From an uncultured Anaerolineaceae bacterium (lineage in GTDB: Bacteria; Chloroflexota; Anaerolineae; Anaerolineales; Anaerolineaceae): a stretch of DNA of 64,000 nt. The stretch spans positions 1-64,000 of the forward strand of contig CAKMKJ010000018.1 of assembly GCA_927443345.1 (NCBI GenBank). The letters run 5' to 3'. Below, piece after piece: positions 9,016 to 17,607 of this stretch. Position 1 is the stretch's first letter. Each line of letters opens with the position of its first letter. A model generated the notes under the pieces. The model was not told the DNA's origin and did not search any database. It worked only from the letters and a program-made list of their open reading frames with translations. The translations under genes and the position numbers were made by a program.

Positions 9016-9999
9016 TTACCAGAGGTGGTGAACCCCTTCTTTGATGTAACGATCGTAAACAGCTAAAACTTTTTGCATGGTTTCAGCGGATAAAGCGGGC
9101 AGGTCTGCGGCGCTGAAGTTCTCGCCCGCCTGGGATGGACGTTTGGCCCCCGGGATGGCGCAGGTAACGGCATCAAACATCAGAATCCAACGCAGAGCAA
9201 ACTGCACCAGGCTCATACCAGGCGGACACATCTTCTTCAATTCTTCGACGGCCTCAAGACCGAGATTGTAATCGACGCCAGAAAAAGTTTCGCCGCGGTC
9301 AAAAGCCTCACCATGGCGGTTGAAGGCGCGGTGATCGTCCGCTGAAAAATGTGTTTCTGCTTTCATCTTGCCGGTCAGCATGCCGCTGGCTAGAGGCACG
9401 CGCGCCAGGATACCGACTTTACGTTTGAGTACCTGTTCAAAGAGCAATTCAGCCGGGCGTAAGCGGAACATATTGAAAATGATCTGCACGGTTTGCACGT
9501 TCTGAAATTCAATGGCCTTTAGTGCTTCTTCCACTTTTTCGACACTGACGCCATAATTGCGAATCTTGCCTGCTATGGTGAGGTCATCCAATATACCGAA
9601 GACTTCGGGCTGATAATATACTTCGGTTGGCGGGCAATGCAGTTGAAGCAGGTCTAATGAATCAGTATTGAGATTCTTCAGGCTGCGCTCTACAAACGCA
9701 GTCAAGTTTGCGCGGTTGTAGCCCTCTGTGGTATGAGGGTTTAGACGTCTGCCAGCTTTGGTGGCGATGTAAATTGTTTCACGTGATTCTTTCTTCAATT
9801 TGGCGAGCAGTCGCTCACTCAATCCGTCGCCGTAAACATCTGCCGTATCAAAAAAATTGACACCCAGTTCAATGGATCGGTGCAAAGCGGCCAATGATTC
9901 CGCTTCATCCACGGGACCCCATGTGCCACCAATTGCCCAGGCGCCAAAACTCAGCGAGGAGACTTTAAAGCCGGTTCTTCCCAAATCACGGTACTGCAT
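9016..9999 (-). CDS. Aldo/keto reductase
   Basis: A 327-residue NAD(P)H-dependent oxidoreductase of the AKR superfamily (TIM barrel). The N-terminal signature LGRTGFKVSSLSFGAWAIGG, catalytic Asp and Tyr in FFDTADVYGDG, Lys in IATKAGRR and His in LLQLHCPP are visible. The cofactor-binding C-terminus is intact (GAKRPSQAGEN). AAAGGAG precedes the ATG. The substrate cannot be deduced. It is transcribed alone. Confidence 0.9.
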   Translation of the reverse strand: MQYRDLGRTGFKVSSLSFGAWAIGGTWGPVDEAESLAALHRSIELGVNFFDTADVYGDGLSERLLAKLKKESRETIYIATKAGRRLNPHTTEGYNRANLTAFVERSLKNLNTDSLDLLQLHCPPTEVYYQPEVFGILDDLTIAGKIRNYGVSVEKVEEALKAIEFQNVQTVQIIFNMFRLRPAELLFEQVLKRKVGILARVPLASGMLTGKMKAETHFSADDHRAFNRHGEAFDRGETFSGVDYNLGLEAVEELKKMCPPGMSLVQFALRWILMFDAVTCAIPGAKRPSQAGENFSAADLPALSAETMQKVLAVYDRYIKEGVHHLW

Positions 10000-10294
10000 G
10001 ATTAACTCCTTTTACATTATTCAACTATTTTGCCATATTTTGGAAAAGGGCATATTTGGAATGGTAAATTGGTGAAGTTCTTATAATTTCGACTATTATT
10101 TTTAGAGCCATATCATAGACTCATTATCATCAAAAAAACAAGGCTCTACTTTCATCTTGAATACCACGCAGCTTGATGCATTGGTTCGATGCTTAAGGCT
10201 GCGGATGACGTTCTTTCGAAGGCGTTATCTCCCACGAATTTGCTCCGAGGACAGCCTGAACAAACCCGAAAATGCATATAATATTATTGAAGAT
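10000..10294. other. Intergenic region with a GC-rich patch
   Basis: After an AT-rich aldo/keto reductase promoter, bases 10140-10275 become distinctly GC-richer without a convincing reading frame. No tRNA or other RNA family was recognised. It may be a gene remnant. Confidence 0.3.
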
Positions 10295-10696
10295 TCAAAT
10301 ACTTTCTAACCATTGAAAAGCGTCAGCAATATCAGTGAAAAATCTGACTTCAACGCCTTGAGCACCATACTCTTTGACAAGTTTATCAGTAATTATTTGG
10401 CCAAGAATGTTTTTGTTTTGTACGATAGCCCAATATTTCCATCCAGCTTCAATCGTTTTTGGAAACCAGACTTCAATACCCCAACGCAGTTCTTCTGGTC
10501 CAGCTAATGCATTGCCCTGGTCATCAGAAAGCCATTTTTGAGCGGAATGATCTTTTAACGTTTGAGTTCCTAATAAGAAAAAATCTCTGTAATCTTGGCC
10601 ATAAATATTTCTGTGAAATTTATGGTGGATAATCTTACTTTCGGGGTGATACCACATCGTTGCAAACGGGCTTTCAAAAACAATCTGAGCACTCAT
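10295..10696 (-). CDS. SpoIIAA/STAS-like small protein
   Basis: A 133-residue cytoplasmic protein with no signal peptide. It has alternating strand and helix segments and ends EVRFFTDIADAFQWLESI, a closing pattern common in SpoIIAA-like (STAS-fold) proteins of unclear role. GAGGAG precedes the ATG. The middle part is rich in Trp. The gene seems monocistronic. Function unknown; the fold assignment is tentative. Confidence 0.6.
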   Translation of the reverse strand: MSAQIVFESPFATMWYHPESKIIHHKFHRNIYGQDYRDFFLLGTQTLKDHSAQKWLSDDQGNALAGPEELRWGIEVWFPKTIEAGWKYWAIVQNKNILGQIITDKLVKEYGAQGVEVRFFTDIADAFQWLESI

Positions 10697-10817
10697 CTAC
10701 CACTCCTCGTTAATAAACAACCAATAAGAATTTCCGAATTACATTTTGGTTCGATGATAGGTTTATGTTCTTTCATTCTATCCGAGTTTATATACCTTTA
10801 TCAACCCTATAAATAGG

Positions 10818-10854
10818 ATAAGCTTCTACGTCTAATGAAAGAGCAGAAGCTTAT
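10818..10854. terminator. Hairpin downstream of GH4 gene
   Basis: ATAAGCTTCT and AGAAGCTTAT pair perfectly over 10 bp with a 17-base loop. It lies just beyond the stop of the minus-strand GH4 gene. The T-run is weak on both strands. Confidence 0.5.
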
Positions 10855-10884
10855 TTTGAGTTTCGGTAAGTTATCAGCCTTGGT

Positions 10885-12231
10885 TTACTTCAAATATGCC
10901 AGCCATTTGGCTTGATAATCCAGCATGGCGTCAAGCATTTCTTCAATACCCTCATATTGGCTGACGTTCGGATCGACCAGAAGCGCTTGAAGCGCCAGGT
11001 CTTTAGATTTCTTGAGAATGGCTTCGGCAGTCAAATCATGCACTGCTACCTGGTTCATTAATAATCCGGCGAATCCCTTGGGTAAATGCCCCATCGAGAT
11101 GCCGTGGATGCCGTCCTTGTCAATAATCGCAGGTACTTCCACCACGATCCAGTCGGGAAGGTCAGCGATCAGACCGTTATTCGGTAGGTTGACCGCTTCT
11201 TCCATGTAACCTGAATCAGTGATGATGCCTTCCATGATGGGCACCACACGCTCCTTGAGTTTTAATTCAAGGCGGGGCTCAATGGTTGACAGATAATCCT
11301 TATAGAAGCTATAGAAGTCAAGTATCCCCTTGTGATCCACTGCATCATGAGCCCACTGGATGTATTCGCCGAAGTGGCTGTCGCTGGTGATGGGGAAGAG
11401 ATGGAATTTTTCAAGGATGACCTTGAAAAGACGATGTTCAGACCAGGCCTCGGTCTCTAGCTTCATTAGCTCTTCGATCGCTTCGGGAATAGCGCCAGTC
11501 TCTTTGGCATATTTATAGACAGCTTCCATCTTGGGCATGTTCTCGAAGAGGTATGGGGCTTTTGCCAGAATATCGGCATAGGCATCTGCACCATTTTCTT
11601 TATATTTGGCTGAAAGAACAACGCTGAAATGATTCAAGCCTGCGGCTTTCAGATCCAGTGCTTCGTAAGGAACGCCAAGGATGGGTGGCAGGAATTTGGG
11701 CAGGGAGGCAATTTCATGGCATAGGCCAATGAACTTCAAATCAGGAAAAGCCCGATGAACGGTGGTGCAAATGCGGCTCATGGGGTTGGAGTAATTGAAG
11801 ATGGTCGCCTGCGGACAGATTTTCTGGGCATCAGCACAGATTTCGAGGATCGGAGGAATGATTCGCATGGCGTGGAACAATCCGCCGGGACCGCCGTTTT
11901 CGCCGTAGACCTGTTTGATGCCAAACTGCTGCGGGATGCGCCAATCTTCTTCCCAGAGCTTGAAGCGGTCTCCAACTTCGATGGAGATGATCAAAAAGTC
12001 CGCGCCAGCAAAGGCCTCTGCCCGATTGGTTGTGGAAGTGATGGTAAAGGGCAGTTTGTGCTCTTCGACGAACTGGACAGCGGTTTCTTGAACTTTTGCA
12101 AGTGTGAGGGGATTAATGTCGTGTAACACGATGGTGCTGTTTTGCAACACCTGGCTTTGCAAGATATCGCCAATGGTTCCGTAACCGAACTGGGCGCTGC
12201 CGGCCCCGATTAAAACGATGCGTTTTGCCAT
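10885..12231 (-). CDS. GH4 family glycosidase, alpha-galactosidase-like
   Basis: A 448-residue NAD- and metal-dependent glycosidase of family GH4 acting in the cytoplasm. The Rossmann motif IVLIGAGSAQFG, the NAD-region sequence GENGGPGGLFHAMRIIPP, the metal site FNYSNPMSRIC and GLCHE, and GLNHF are seen in order. The ATG at 12231 is chosen over an upstream in-frame Met at 12276 because AGGAG stands 8 bases before it and the Rossmann fold begins at once. The family includes alpha-galactosidases, alpha-glucosidases and alpha-glucuronidases; MelA-like activity is the best guess. A second GH4 gene lies at 42980. Confidence 0.85.
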   Translation of the reverse strand: MAKRIVLIGAGSAQFGYGTIGDILQSQVLQNSTIVLHDINPLTLAKVQETAVQFVEEHKLPFTITSTTNRAEAFAGADFLIISIEVGDRFKLWEEDWRIPQQFGIKQVYGENGGPGGLFHAMRIIPPILEICADAQKICPQATIFNYSNPMSRICTTVHRAFPDLKFIGLCHEIASLPKFLPPILGVPYEALDLKAAGLNHFSVVLSAKYKENGADAYADILAKAPYLFENMPKMEAVYKYAKETGAIPEAIEELMKLETEAWSEHRLFKVILEKFHLFPITSDSHFGEYIQWAHDAVDHKGILDFYSFYKDYLSTIEPRLELKLKERVVPIMEGIITDSGYMEEAVNLPNNGLIADLPDWIVVEVPAIIDKDGIHGISMGHLPKGFAGLLMNQVAVHDLTAEAILKKSKDLALQALLVDPNVSQYEGIEEMLDAMLDYQAKWLAYLK

Positions 12232-12339
12232 GAGATGCTCCTGATCAAATGAATAGTTCAAAATGCTACAGTTCAAAACAATTAAACCACGATTTATGAA
12301 AGTTGTTTATGAAAACAAAGAGTAAACAAGTTGATTGGA

Positions 12340-12354
12340 TATAATTGAGGTATG
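12340..12354 (+). promoter_or_regulatory. -10 element six bases before the UbiA start codon
   Basis: A perfect TATAAT at 12340-12345 is followed by six bases and then the ATG at 12352. Transcription from it would begin at or next to the start codon, giving a leaderless message. GAGG in the six bases could also act as a short ribosome-binding site if an upstream promoter exists. Confidence 0.5.
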
Positions 12355-13206
12355 TCAAGTTTAAAAATCAGGGGAATCATTCGTTTATTTCGTCCCGACT
12401 TGTCGCTGGCTGCGGGGATCTGTGTCGTAGCCGGTCAGATATTGGCGATTGGCAAATTTCCTCCAATGCTGACTGCAACAACCGGTTTTCTGACAGCTTT
12501 CTTTATTTCGGCTGCGGCTATCATCCTGAATGATTTTTTTGATTACGAAGTGGATTTGGTCAATGCACCTGAAAGACCGCTGCCCTCCGGATTGGTGAGC
12601 AAACGCGAGGCGATTTGGTTGACTGCGGTGACTTCACTGCTTGGTTTGGCTTGTGCCATGTATTTTGGGTCGGTAGTATTGGCATTGGCGTTCGTGCTGT
12701 GGGTGATCGGTGTGTTGTACAATTGGCGTTTTAAGCAATCAGGTCTGCCGGGCAACCTGATGGTATGCCTCTCAGTGGCGAGCACTTTTTTATTGGGTGG
12801 TATCTCCGCCGGCGATTTCTGGAATGGGATCATCTGGGTGTTTGCAGGTATGGCTTTCTTTATAGACCTGGGCGAAGAAATAGCCGGCGATGCCATGGAT
12901 TTGGAAGGTGATCGCAAGCGCGGATCGCGATCCATTGCGATCAAGAGGGGCAGGCGATTTGCAATCACGATGAGTGTGATTTGTTGGATGGTTGTCATTC
13001 TGCTTGGCTTGATTCCGCTGATCATGGGTTGGTTTGGATGGAGCTATCTGCTATTTATAGGCATCACTGATTTGCTGTTGGTTGTATTCTCAATTAGATT
13101 GTTGAAATCGAAGACCCCTGGCGAAGGCCGAAATGCCATGCGCGGTGTGTATATCGGTGCAACATTAGCTGTCGTGGCTTTTATGCTGGGACAGTTGATT
13201 AAATAA
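12352..13206 (+). CDS. UbiA-family prenyltransferase, DGGGP-synthase-like
   Basis: A 284-residue integral membrane prenyltransferase with about eight membrane segments. Both Asp-rich motifs are intact: NDFFDYEVD (about residues 64-72) and the second one in GDAMDLEGDRKRGSRS. The D-x-E-G-D form and RPLPSG segment resemble archaeal digeranylgeranylglyceryl phosphate synthases and their bacterial relatives rather than UbiA or MenA proper. With a mevalonate block 8 kb away, an isoprenoid-lipid role is plausible. It may instead prenylate a quinone or other acceptor. Confidence 0.8.
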   Translation: MSSLKIRGIIRLFRPDLSLAAGICVVAGQILAIGKFPPMLTATTGFLTAFFISAAAIILNDFFDYEVDLVNAPERPLPSGLVSKREAIWLTAVTSLLGLACAMYFGSVVLALAFVLWVIGVLYNWRFKQSGLPGNLMVCLSVASTFLLGGISAGDFWNGIIWVFAGMAFFIDLGEEIAGDAMDLEGDRKRGSRSIAIKRGRRFAITMSVICWMVVILLGLIPLIMGWFGWSYLLFIGITDLLLVVFSIRLLKSKTPGEGRNAMRGVYIGATLAVVAFMLGQLIK

Positions 13207-13226
13207 TCTATTCAGATTTTTTGCTA

Positions 13227-13898
13227 TTATCCAATAACCTGAAGCATATCCACTTTTGCGGTTGGCGTAACAAGCAGCACGAGGTCGCGAATATCGGTTA
13301 GGTGCTTTTCGACATCTGATGGATCAATACCCTCAGGAGCATAGACATTGAAGAGCACATTTTTGGTTTTGGGGGTTATCTGGGTGCGTTGATCAGGGCC
13401 ATAAATAATGGCTGAAAGAATGCCCTGGGTATCTGCAATGTACAGGTCTCCGCTTTTGAGCTGCTGATCCAAGCCGCGCATGACGGTGTAGTGCTCATCC
13501 CCTGTGGAGACGTTGATGGTTAATGCCCCTTCAACCTGGTCAAGGTCGTGGCCAGCGGTGAGCAAGCCGTTCTTGAGTTCGGCGATAAACATGGATTCAA
13601 CCAGGCTTGAGACGCTGGGGACGGATTTATCTTTATAGATGATTGATTTTAGCTGACCCAAGACATGATAAGTTTTGTCAAAGCGTTTGTAATAGGCGGT
13701 GTAAGCGGGCAGCGGAGAGGTCTCTTCGAGGACCTGTATCTCTTTATCCGCAAAGCGTGAACGCAAGTCGGCTTCCAATTCGCGCTTGCGTGCTTCCAAA
13801 GCGGGGTGAGCAGTAATATTTTCAACACTACAAATAACAAGGATGCCAACGTGCGCAGAGGGATAGACTGAACTAAAGGATTGGTTTACGGTAACCAT
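13227..13898 (-). CDS. B3/B4 domain protein
   Basis: A 223-residue cytoplasmic protein matching the B3/B4 domain of phenylalanyl-tRNA synthetase beta chains, which also occurs alone and may edit mischarged tRNA. Markers are the central YHVLGQLKSIIYKDKSVPSVSSLVESMF and MRGLDQQLKSGDLYIAD segments. The ATG at 13898 has GGGAGGG upstream; an earlier in-frame TTG at 13910 overlaps that site and is unlikely. It follows the acetyltransferase gene by 17 bases on the same strand and is probably co-transcribed. Confidence 0.8.
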   Translation of the reverse strand: MVTVNQSFSSVYPSAHVGILVICSVENITAHPALEARKRELEADLRSRFADKEIQVLEETSPLPAYTAYYKRFDKTYHVLGQLKSIIYKDKSVPSVSSLVESMFIAELKNGLLTAGHDLDQVEGALTINVSTGDEHYTVMRGLDQQLKSGDLYIADTQGILSAIIYGPDQRTQITPKTKNVLFNVYAPEGIDPSDVEKHLTDIRDLVLLVTPTAKVDMLQVIG

Positions 13899-13915
13899 TT
13901 TCCCTCCCAAATTGA

Positions 13916-14365
13916 TTAAAGCTTTTTCTGTAAAATTAACCCGTCCTCGCCGCCCTCATAATATGCCTTCCAGATATCTATTTGCTGATAACCGCGGCCG
14001 AAATACAGGGTTTGAGCACTAAGATTTGAACGCCGCACAGTCAGCTTGACAACAGGCATCTGCATTTTTTGTTCGCATTGATCAAGCAGGGCAGAGGCGA
14101 TGCCCAGGCGTTCGTACTGCGGAAGCACGCCCAGTGTGGTGATCCACCCCACGTTTTCGAATCGGTGGGCATCACCACCCACAAAACCGATCATCTTCTC
14201 TCCGACGACTGCTTTAATTTTGACCAGATTCGGCATAATCAGAACGCCAATCAGTTCTAGTAAGGGCCAGGCATCCAAAGGGAAGCAAGCTTTTTCGATG
14301 GCTCGAAGTTGGTTGAGGTCGCTGAGACCTGAGGGTAAGAGTTGATAAGAAGGTGTTTGAGTCAT
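13916..14365 (-). CDS. GNAT-family N-acetyltransferase
   Basis: A 149-residue acetyl-CoA-dependent acetyltransferase similar in layout to RimI. The acetyl-CoA-binding motif A region is TTLGVLPQYERLGIASALL (classical Q/R-x-x-G-x-A), followed by LTVRRSNLSAQTLYFGRGYQ and a C-terminal YYEGGEDGLILQK, as in RimI-like enzymes that acetylate protein N-termini. No clear ribosome-binding site precedes the ATG. A -10-like TATACT lies in the upstream hairpin. Confidence 0.85.
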   Translation of the reverse strand: MTQTPSYQLLPSGLSDLNQLRAIEKACFPLDAWPLLELIGVLIMPNLVKIKAVVGEKMIGFVGGDAHRFENVGWITTLGVLPQYERLGIASALLDQCEQKMQMPVVKLTVRRSNLSAQTLYFGRGYQQIDIWKAYYEGGEDGLILQKKL

Positions 14366-14377
14366 GTGTGGATAAAA

Positions 14378-14410
14378 CTGTGGGTTGAGTATATTCCACT
14401 CAACCCACAG
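14378..14410 (-). terminator. Terminator of the NfeD-slipin operon
   Basis: CTGTGGGTTGAGT and ACTCAACCCACAG form a perfect 13-bp stem with a 7-base loop, followed on the minus strand by TTTTAT. The loop and inner stem also contain TATACT, which could serve as the -10 box of the acetyltransferase gene, so the element may have two roles. Confidence 0.75.
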
Positions 14411-14437
14411 AGCCTATGAATTAGCGAATTTGGTTTA

Positions 14438-15337
14438 TTAAGCTTTTCCCTTGTTCACAAAATCACTAAGCAAACTGGTGAATTCCATCGGGAAGATGTA
14501 CTTCGTGGATGGACTGGCGGCCATGCTCTTCAAGGTTTCAAAGTACTGAAGGGTCATGGTTTTTTGATCAATATCCTTGGCGGCAGCGAAGATGGCTTCA
14601 AGGGCTTTCTGGTAACCTTCTGCACGCAGCAGTTGAGCTGATTTTTCACCCTCAGCGCGTAAGATGGCAGCTTGTTTTTCACCTTCAGCCTTCAAGATGT
14701 TGGATTGTTTATCACCTTGAGCGACGTTGATGGCTGCTTCGCGTGTACCGGTTGATTCGGTGACCACGGCGCGGCGGGTACGTTCTGCGGTTAATTGGCG
14801 GTTCATTGAATCCTGAACATCCCTTGGAGGAACGATTTCACGGATTTCAACATTGGTCACTTTGACACCCCAGCGCTCGGTGACTTCATCCAGACGGGCA
14901 CGGAGCGCAGTATTGATTTTTTCACGCTCTGACAGCACACCATCTAGCAAGATTCCGCCGATGACGGAACGCAGGGTGGTGGTGGCGATACCCTGGGCAG
15001 CCAGTTCAAAGTTCTGAACCTGCAGCACTGATTGCACGGGATCGAAGACCTTGTAATACCACAAGAAGTCAATTGACAATGGTGCATTATCTTGTGTAAT
15101 GGATTGTTGCGTGGGAATTTCACGCACCTGTTCACGCAGATCAACCGTTACAGGGCGATCGACAAATGGGATCAAAAGGATCAACCCAGGGCCTTTGGTT
15201 CCGATGCAGCGACCCAAGCGGAAGACCACGATACGGCGGTATTCCGGGACAATCTTAATGGCCGAGACCAAAAAGACGATCACTATAAAAGCAATTGCGC
15301 CAACCAGACAAATCAAGGTGATGTTTGCACTATCCAT
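14438..15337 (-). CDS. Slipin (SPFH/band 7 family)
   Basis: A 299-residue membrane scaffold protein. An N-terminal membrane segment (about residues 7-29) leads into KIVPEYRRIVVFRLGR, the start of the SPFH domain. A helical coiled-coil stretch rich in A-E-G-E-K-Q-A repeats (about residues 200-250) mediates oligomerisation. Such proteins organise membrane microdomains. The upstream NfeD-like gene ends 33 bases away on the same strand; the pair is a well-known partnership. AGGAGG precedes the ATG. Confidence 0.92.
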   Translation of the reverse strand: MDSANITLICLVGAIAFIVIVFLVSAIKIVPEYRRIVVFRLGRCIGTKGPGLILLIPFVDRPVTVDLREQVREIPTQQSITQDNAPLSIDFLWYYKVFDPVQSVLQVQNFELAAQGIATTTLRSVIGGILLDGVLSEREKINTALRARLDEVTERWGVKVTNVEIREIVPPRDVQDSMNRQLTAERTRRAVVTESTGTREAAINVAQGDKQSNILKAEGEKQAAILRAEGEKSAQLLRAEGYQKALEAIFAAAKDIDQKTMTLQYFETLKSMAASPSTKYIFPMEFTSLLSDFVNKGKA

Positions 15338-15370
15338 TCCAATCCTCCTTTAAGGTTTTAGTTCTAAAAA

Positions 15371-15961
15371 CTAGACAGGTTCGACCAGTAGTACCAAACC
15401 TTCTCGTTTAATAACTTTTACTTGTGAACCGTTACGAATCTTTTTTTCGCTTCTGGCAGACCATTCTTCTCCGCCGACATAAACAGTTCCATCCATGGCA
15501 ATGTCGGTGCGTGATTCGCCAATCATACCGATGAGGCGAGCAAGATCTTGATTGGGACGCGTTTTCATGGCATCAATTGTTTTGCGGCCTACAAACCACA
15601 AGAAGATGGTGGCGAGTGGGCTTACGATACTTGCCAGGAGAGGGCTAATGGCTGGCGCGCCGGAATCCAATTTAAAGAGAAAGATTGAGCCGACGATGAG
15701 AGACAAGATCGCAGGGATCAACCAATACCACTGCTTGAATTTTCGCAGGGCCAAGAAAAATGGAACCACTCCAACGACCAACAGGATCAATGCCCAGGTA
15801 TTCACTGGCAGGCTGTAAATAGAATAGCCAGCCAGTAAAATGGCTAGCAAAGCTCCTATTTCAACAAAACCGGTACCCGGAGTGAGGAGTGCTAATACCC
15901 CCAAAACAAAACCCACAACGAGTACCAAGTAGGCAACATTGGGGTCCAAGAAGATGTTCAT
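15371..15961 (-). CDS. Short NfeD-like membrane protein
   Basis: A 196-residue protein with four or so membrane segments in the first 130 residues and a soluble OB-fold domain at the end (from about residue 140: GMIGESRTDIAMDGTVYVGGEEWSARS). It lacks the N-terminal serine-protease domain of long NfeD proteins. It partners with the slipin encoded directly downstream, and the OB domain is thought to contact SPFH proteins. AAAGGAAAAA precedes the ATG. Confidence 0.88.
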   Translation of the reverse strand: MNIFLDPNVAYLVLVVGFVLGVLALLTPGTGFVEIGALLAILLAGYSIYSLPVNTWALILLVVGVVPFFLALRKFKQWYWLIPAILSLIVGSIFLFKLDSGAPAISPLLASIVSPLATIFLWFVGRKTIDAMKTRPNQDLARLIGMIGESRTDIAMDGTVYVGGEEWSARSEKKIRNGSQVKVIKREGLVLLVEPV

Positions 15962-16049
15962 TTTTTCCTTTCTTTGTCACCGAATGAGAGACATCATAAT
16001 TATACACTAAAGAAAATATGAAAATTATTAGAAGATTGCATAATTCATG

Positions 16050-16064
16050 TAGAATTAGGTGATG
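16050..16064 (+). promoter_or_regulatory. -10 element six bases before a start codon
   Basis: TAGAAT (16050-16055), preceded by TG as in extended -10 boxes, is separated by six bases from the ATG at 16062. The spacing equals that upstream of the UbiA gene and of the metallopeptidase at 19572, suggesting leaderless transcription. Confidence 0.4.
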
Positions 16065-16817
16065 GCTACCTGGATTGCGCACCTGCGGATTGCTGAAAAT
16101 ATTTTTCGAGAAATCTCCCAATTGGATGAGGTTTCTTTCTTATATGGCAACCTGGCTCCGGACTCAGGCTTTCCAAATGAAGACTGGACCCTCTATGATC
16201 CGCCCAAGCTGGTAACTCACTTCCTTGATGAAGGTAAGGGGGAGGACGATATTAAAGATCTGATTTTCTATCGTCAGTTTGTGCAAGGGATGGACATCAG
16301 TAAACAAAACCCGGATTATAGTTTCAGGTTGGGATATTACGTCCACTTGCTGACTGATCAGTTGTGGTGGAAAAAAATCGGTATCATCATGGAATCAATC
16401 AACCAGGAGTTGTTTTTGACCTACTCACGCGGTGAGGCTATTGGGCTTTTAAAAACGGATTGGTACGATCTGGATCACAAATATTTGCGCGATCATCCCG
16501 GTTGTAAGATATGGAACACGTTTTTTGAGTCAGACATCCCTCAAATATCACTTCCATTTATGCCGCAAAATACGTTTGAGATTCAAATGAAATATATAAA
16601 GGAATATTACACCACTTCTGATTCAGACCGGGTGCTTGATCGCAGATACCCATACCTCAATGAAAAAATTCTCAATCTGTTTATCGGTGAAACCTCAAGT
16701 GCAATTATTCGCATCATTCACTTGCTTGAGAACCATACCCAATTAGAATCCTCAAGTTCTCTCTCGCTCCTTTCGCCTGGAGAATATGCTTCTTATTACC
16801 CTCCTCTTGGAGACTAA
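16062..16817 (+). CDS. Zinc-dependent phospholipase C-like protein
   Basis: A 251-residue cytoplasmic protein that begins MATWIAHLRIAENI, a typical opening of a bacterial family annotated as zinc-dependent phospholipase C-like hydrolases. Candidate metal ligands are His8, the Asp of NLAPDSG, and the His/Asp of YYVHLLTDQLWW. The start is the ATG at 16062; a GTG three bases upstream is possible. Substrate and biological role are unknown. Confidence 0.6.
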   Translation: MATWIAHLRIAENIFREISQLDEVSFLYGNLAPDSGFPNEDWTLYDPPKLVTHFLDEGKGEDDIKDLIFYRQFVQGMDISKQNPDYSFRLGYYVHLLTDQLWWKKIGIIMESINQELFLTYSRGEAIGLLKTDWYDLDHKYLRDHPGCKIWNTFFESDIPQISLPFMPQNTFEIQMKYIKEYYTTSDSDRVLDRRYPYLNEKILNLFIGETSSAIIRIIHLLENHTQLESSSSLSLLSPGEYASYYPPLGD

Positions 16818-16835
16818 AGATAAGGTGCCGCTGAT

Positions 16836-17540
16836 ATGAAAACTGTTGACGCAATGTTGAACGCCATCCATGCAGAGACGCTGCTTGATGTCGCTACCGG
16901 CCGAGGAGATTTTTTGCTATCGTTGCAGCAACAACTTGGGTCTTTTGGCAGCGGTATTGGCATCGATAACAAGCCCTCTGATGAATGGAAATCAGACAAG
17001 TTTACCGATTTGCCGATCACCTTCATGCAGATGGATGCATCTCAACTGGAGTTCGAAGATGCCTCATTCGACCTGGTATCGATTTCAAATTCGCTACATC
17101 ATATGCCGGACCCGTGTAAGACGTTGGCTGAAATGGTGCGCGTCTTGAAGCCAGGCGGCTACTTCATCTTATATGAAATGTACACCGACAACCAGACTCC
17201 AGAGCAGCAGACCCATACGCTTTTGCATCAGTGGTGGGGCAAGGTGGATAGCACCTCAGGCATCTGCCACCGTTCGCCCTACACGCGGGATGAGTTGATC
17301 AAACTGATTGAATGCTCCACACTGGATAACTGGCAGCTATTGGATGACCTTGACCTTTCAGGAGATGCATTTGACCCTGAAATGCTCAACATCCTCAATA
17401 AAAATATTGACAATTACCTGGCAAAGACCAAAGAGGCTGACTTGATTAATGAAGCCGTCAGCTTACGTCAGCGCCTGCAAACTATCGGATTCCAATCTGC
17501 GACGGAGCTATTTGCGCTCGGTGAAAAAAGGAGCAGTTGA
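16836..17540 (+). CDS. Class I SAM-dependent methyltransferase
   Basis: A 234-residue methyltransferase of the Methyltransf_11 type. The SAM-binding glycine-rich motif I is LLDVATGRGDFLLSL (near residue 16), an acidic residue after the second strand is in GIDNKPS, motif II includes MQMDASQLEF, and VSISNSLHHMPDPCKTLAEMVRVLKPGGYF is the characteristic post-motif stretch. The acceptor is unknown. It follows the preceding gene by 18 bases and may share its transcript. Confidence 0.88.
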   Translation: MKTVDAMLNAIHAETLLDVATGRGDFLLSLQQQLGSFGSGIGIDNKPSDEWKSDKFTDLPITFMQMDASQLEFEDASFDLVSISNSLHHMPDPCKTLAEMVRVLKPGGYFILYEMYTDNQTPEQQTHTLLHQWWGKVDSTSGICHRSPYTRDELIKLIECSTLDNWQLLDDLDLSGDAFDPEMLNILNKNIDNYLAKTKEADLINEAVSLRQRLQTIGFQSATELFALGEKRSS

Positions 17541-17607
17541 ATCCAGAAATGGTTTAATCTAAGAAAGATAGTGTTGATTTTGTGCGGTTAGGCGAAAGGG
17601 ATTTCTT

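Noticed and set aside
12543-13025. A 160-codon antisense frame inside the UbiA gene
   Set aside because: Shadow of a conserved membrane-protein gene; no start context.
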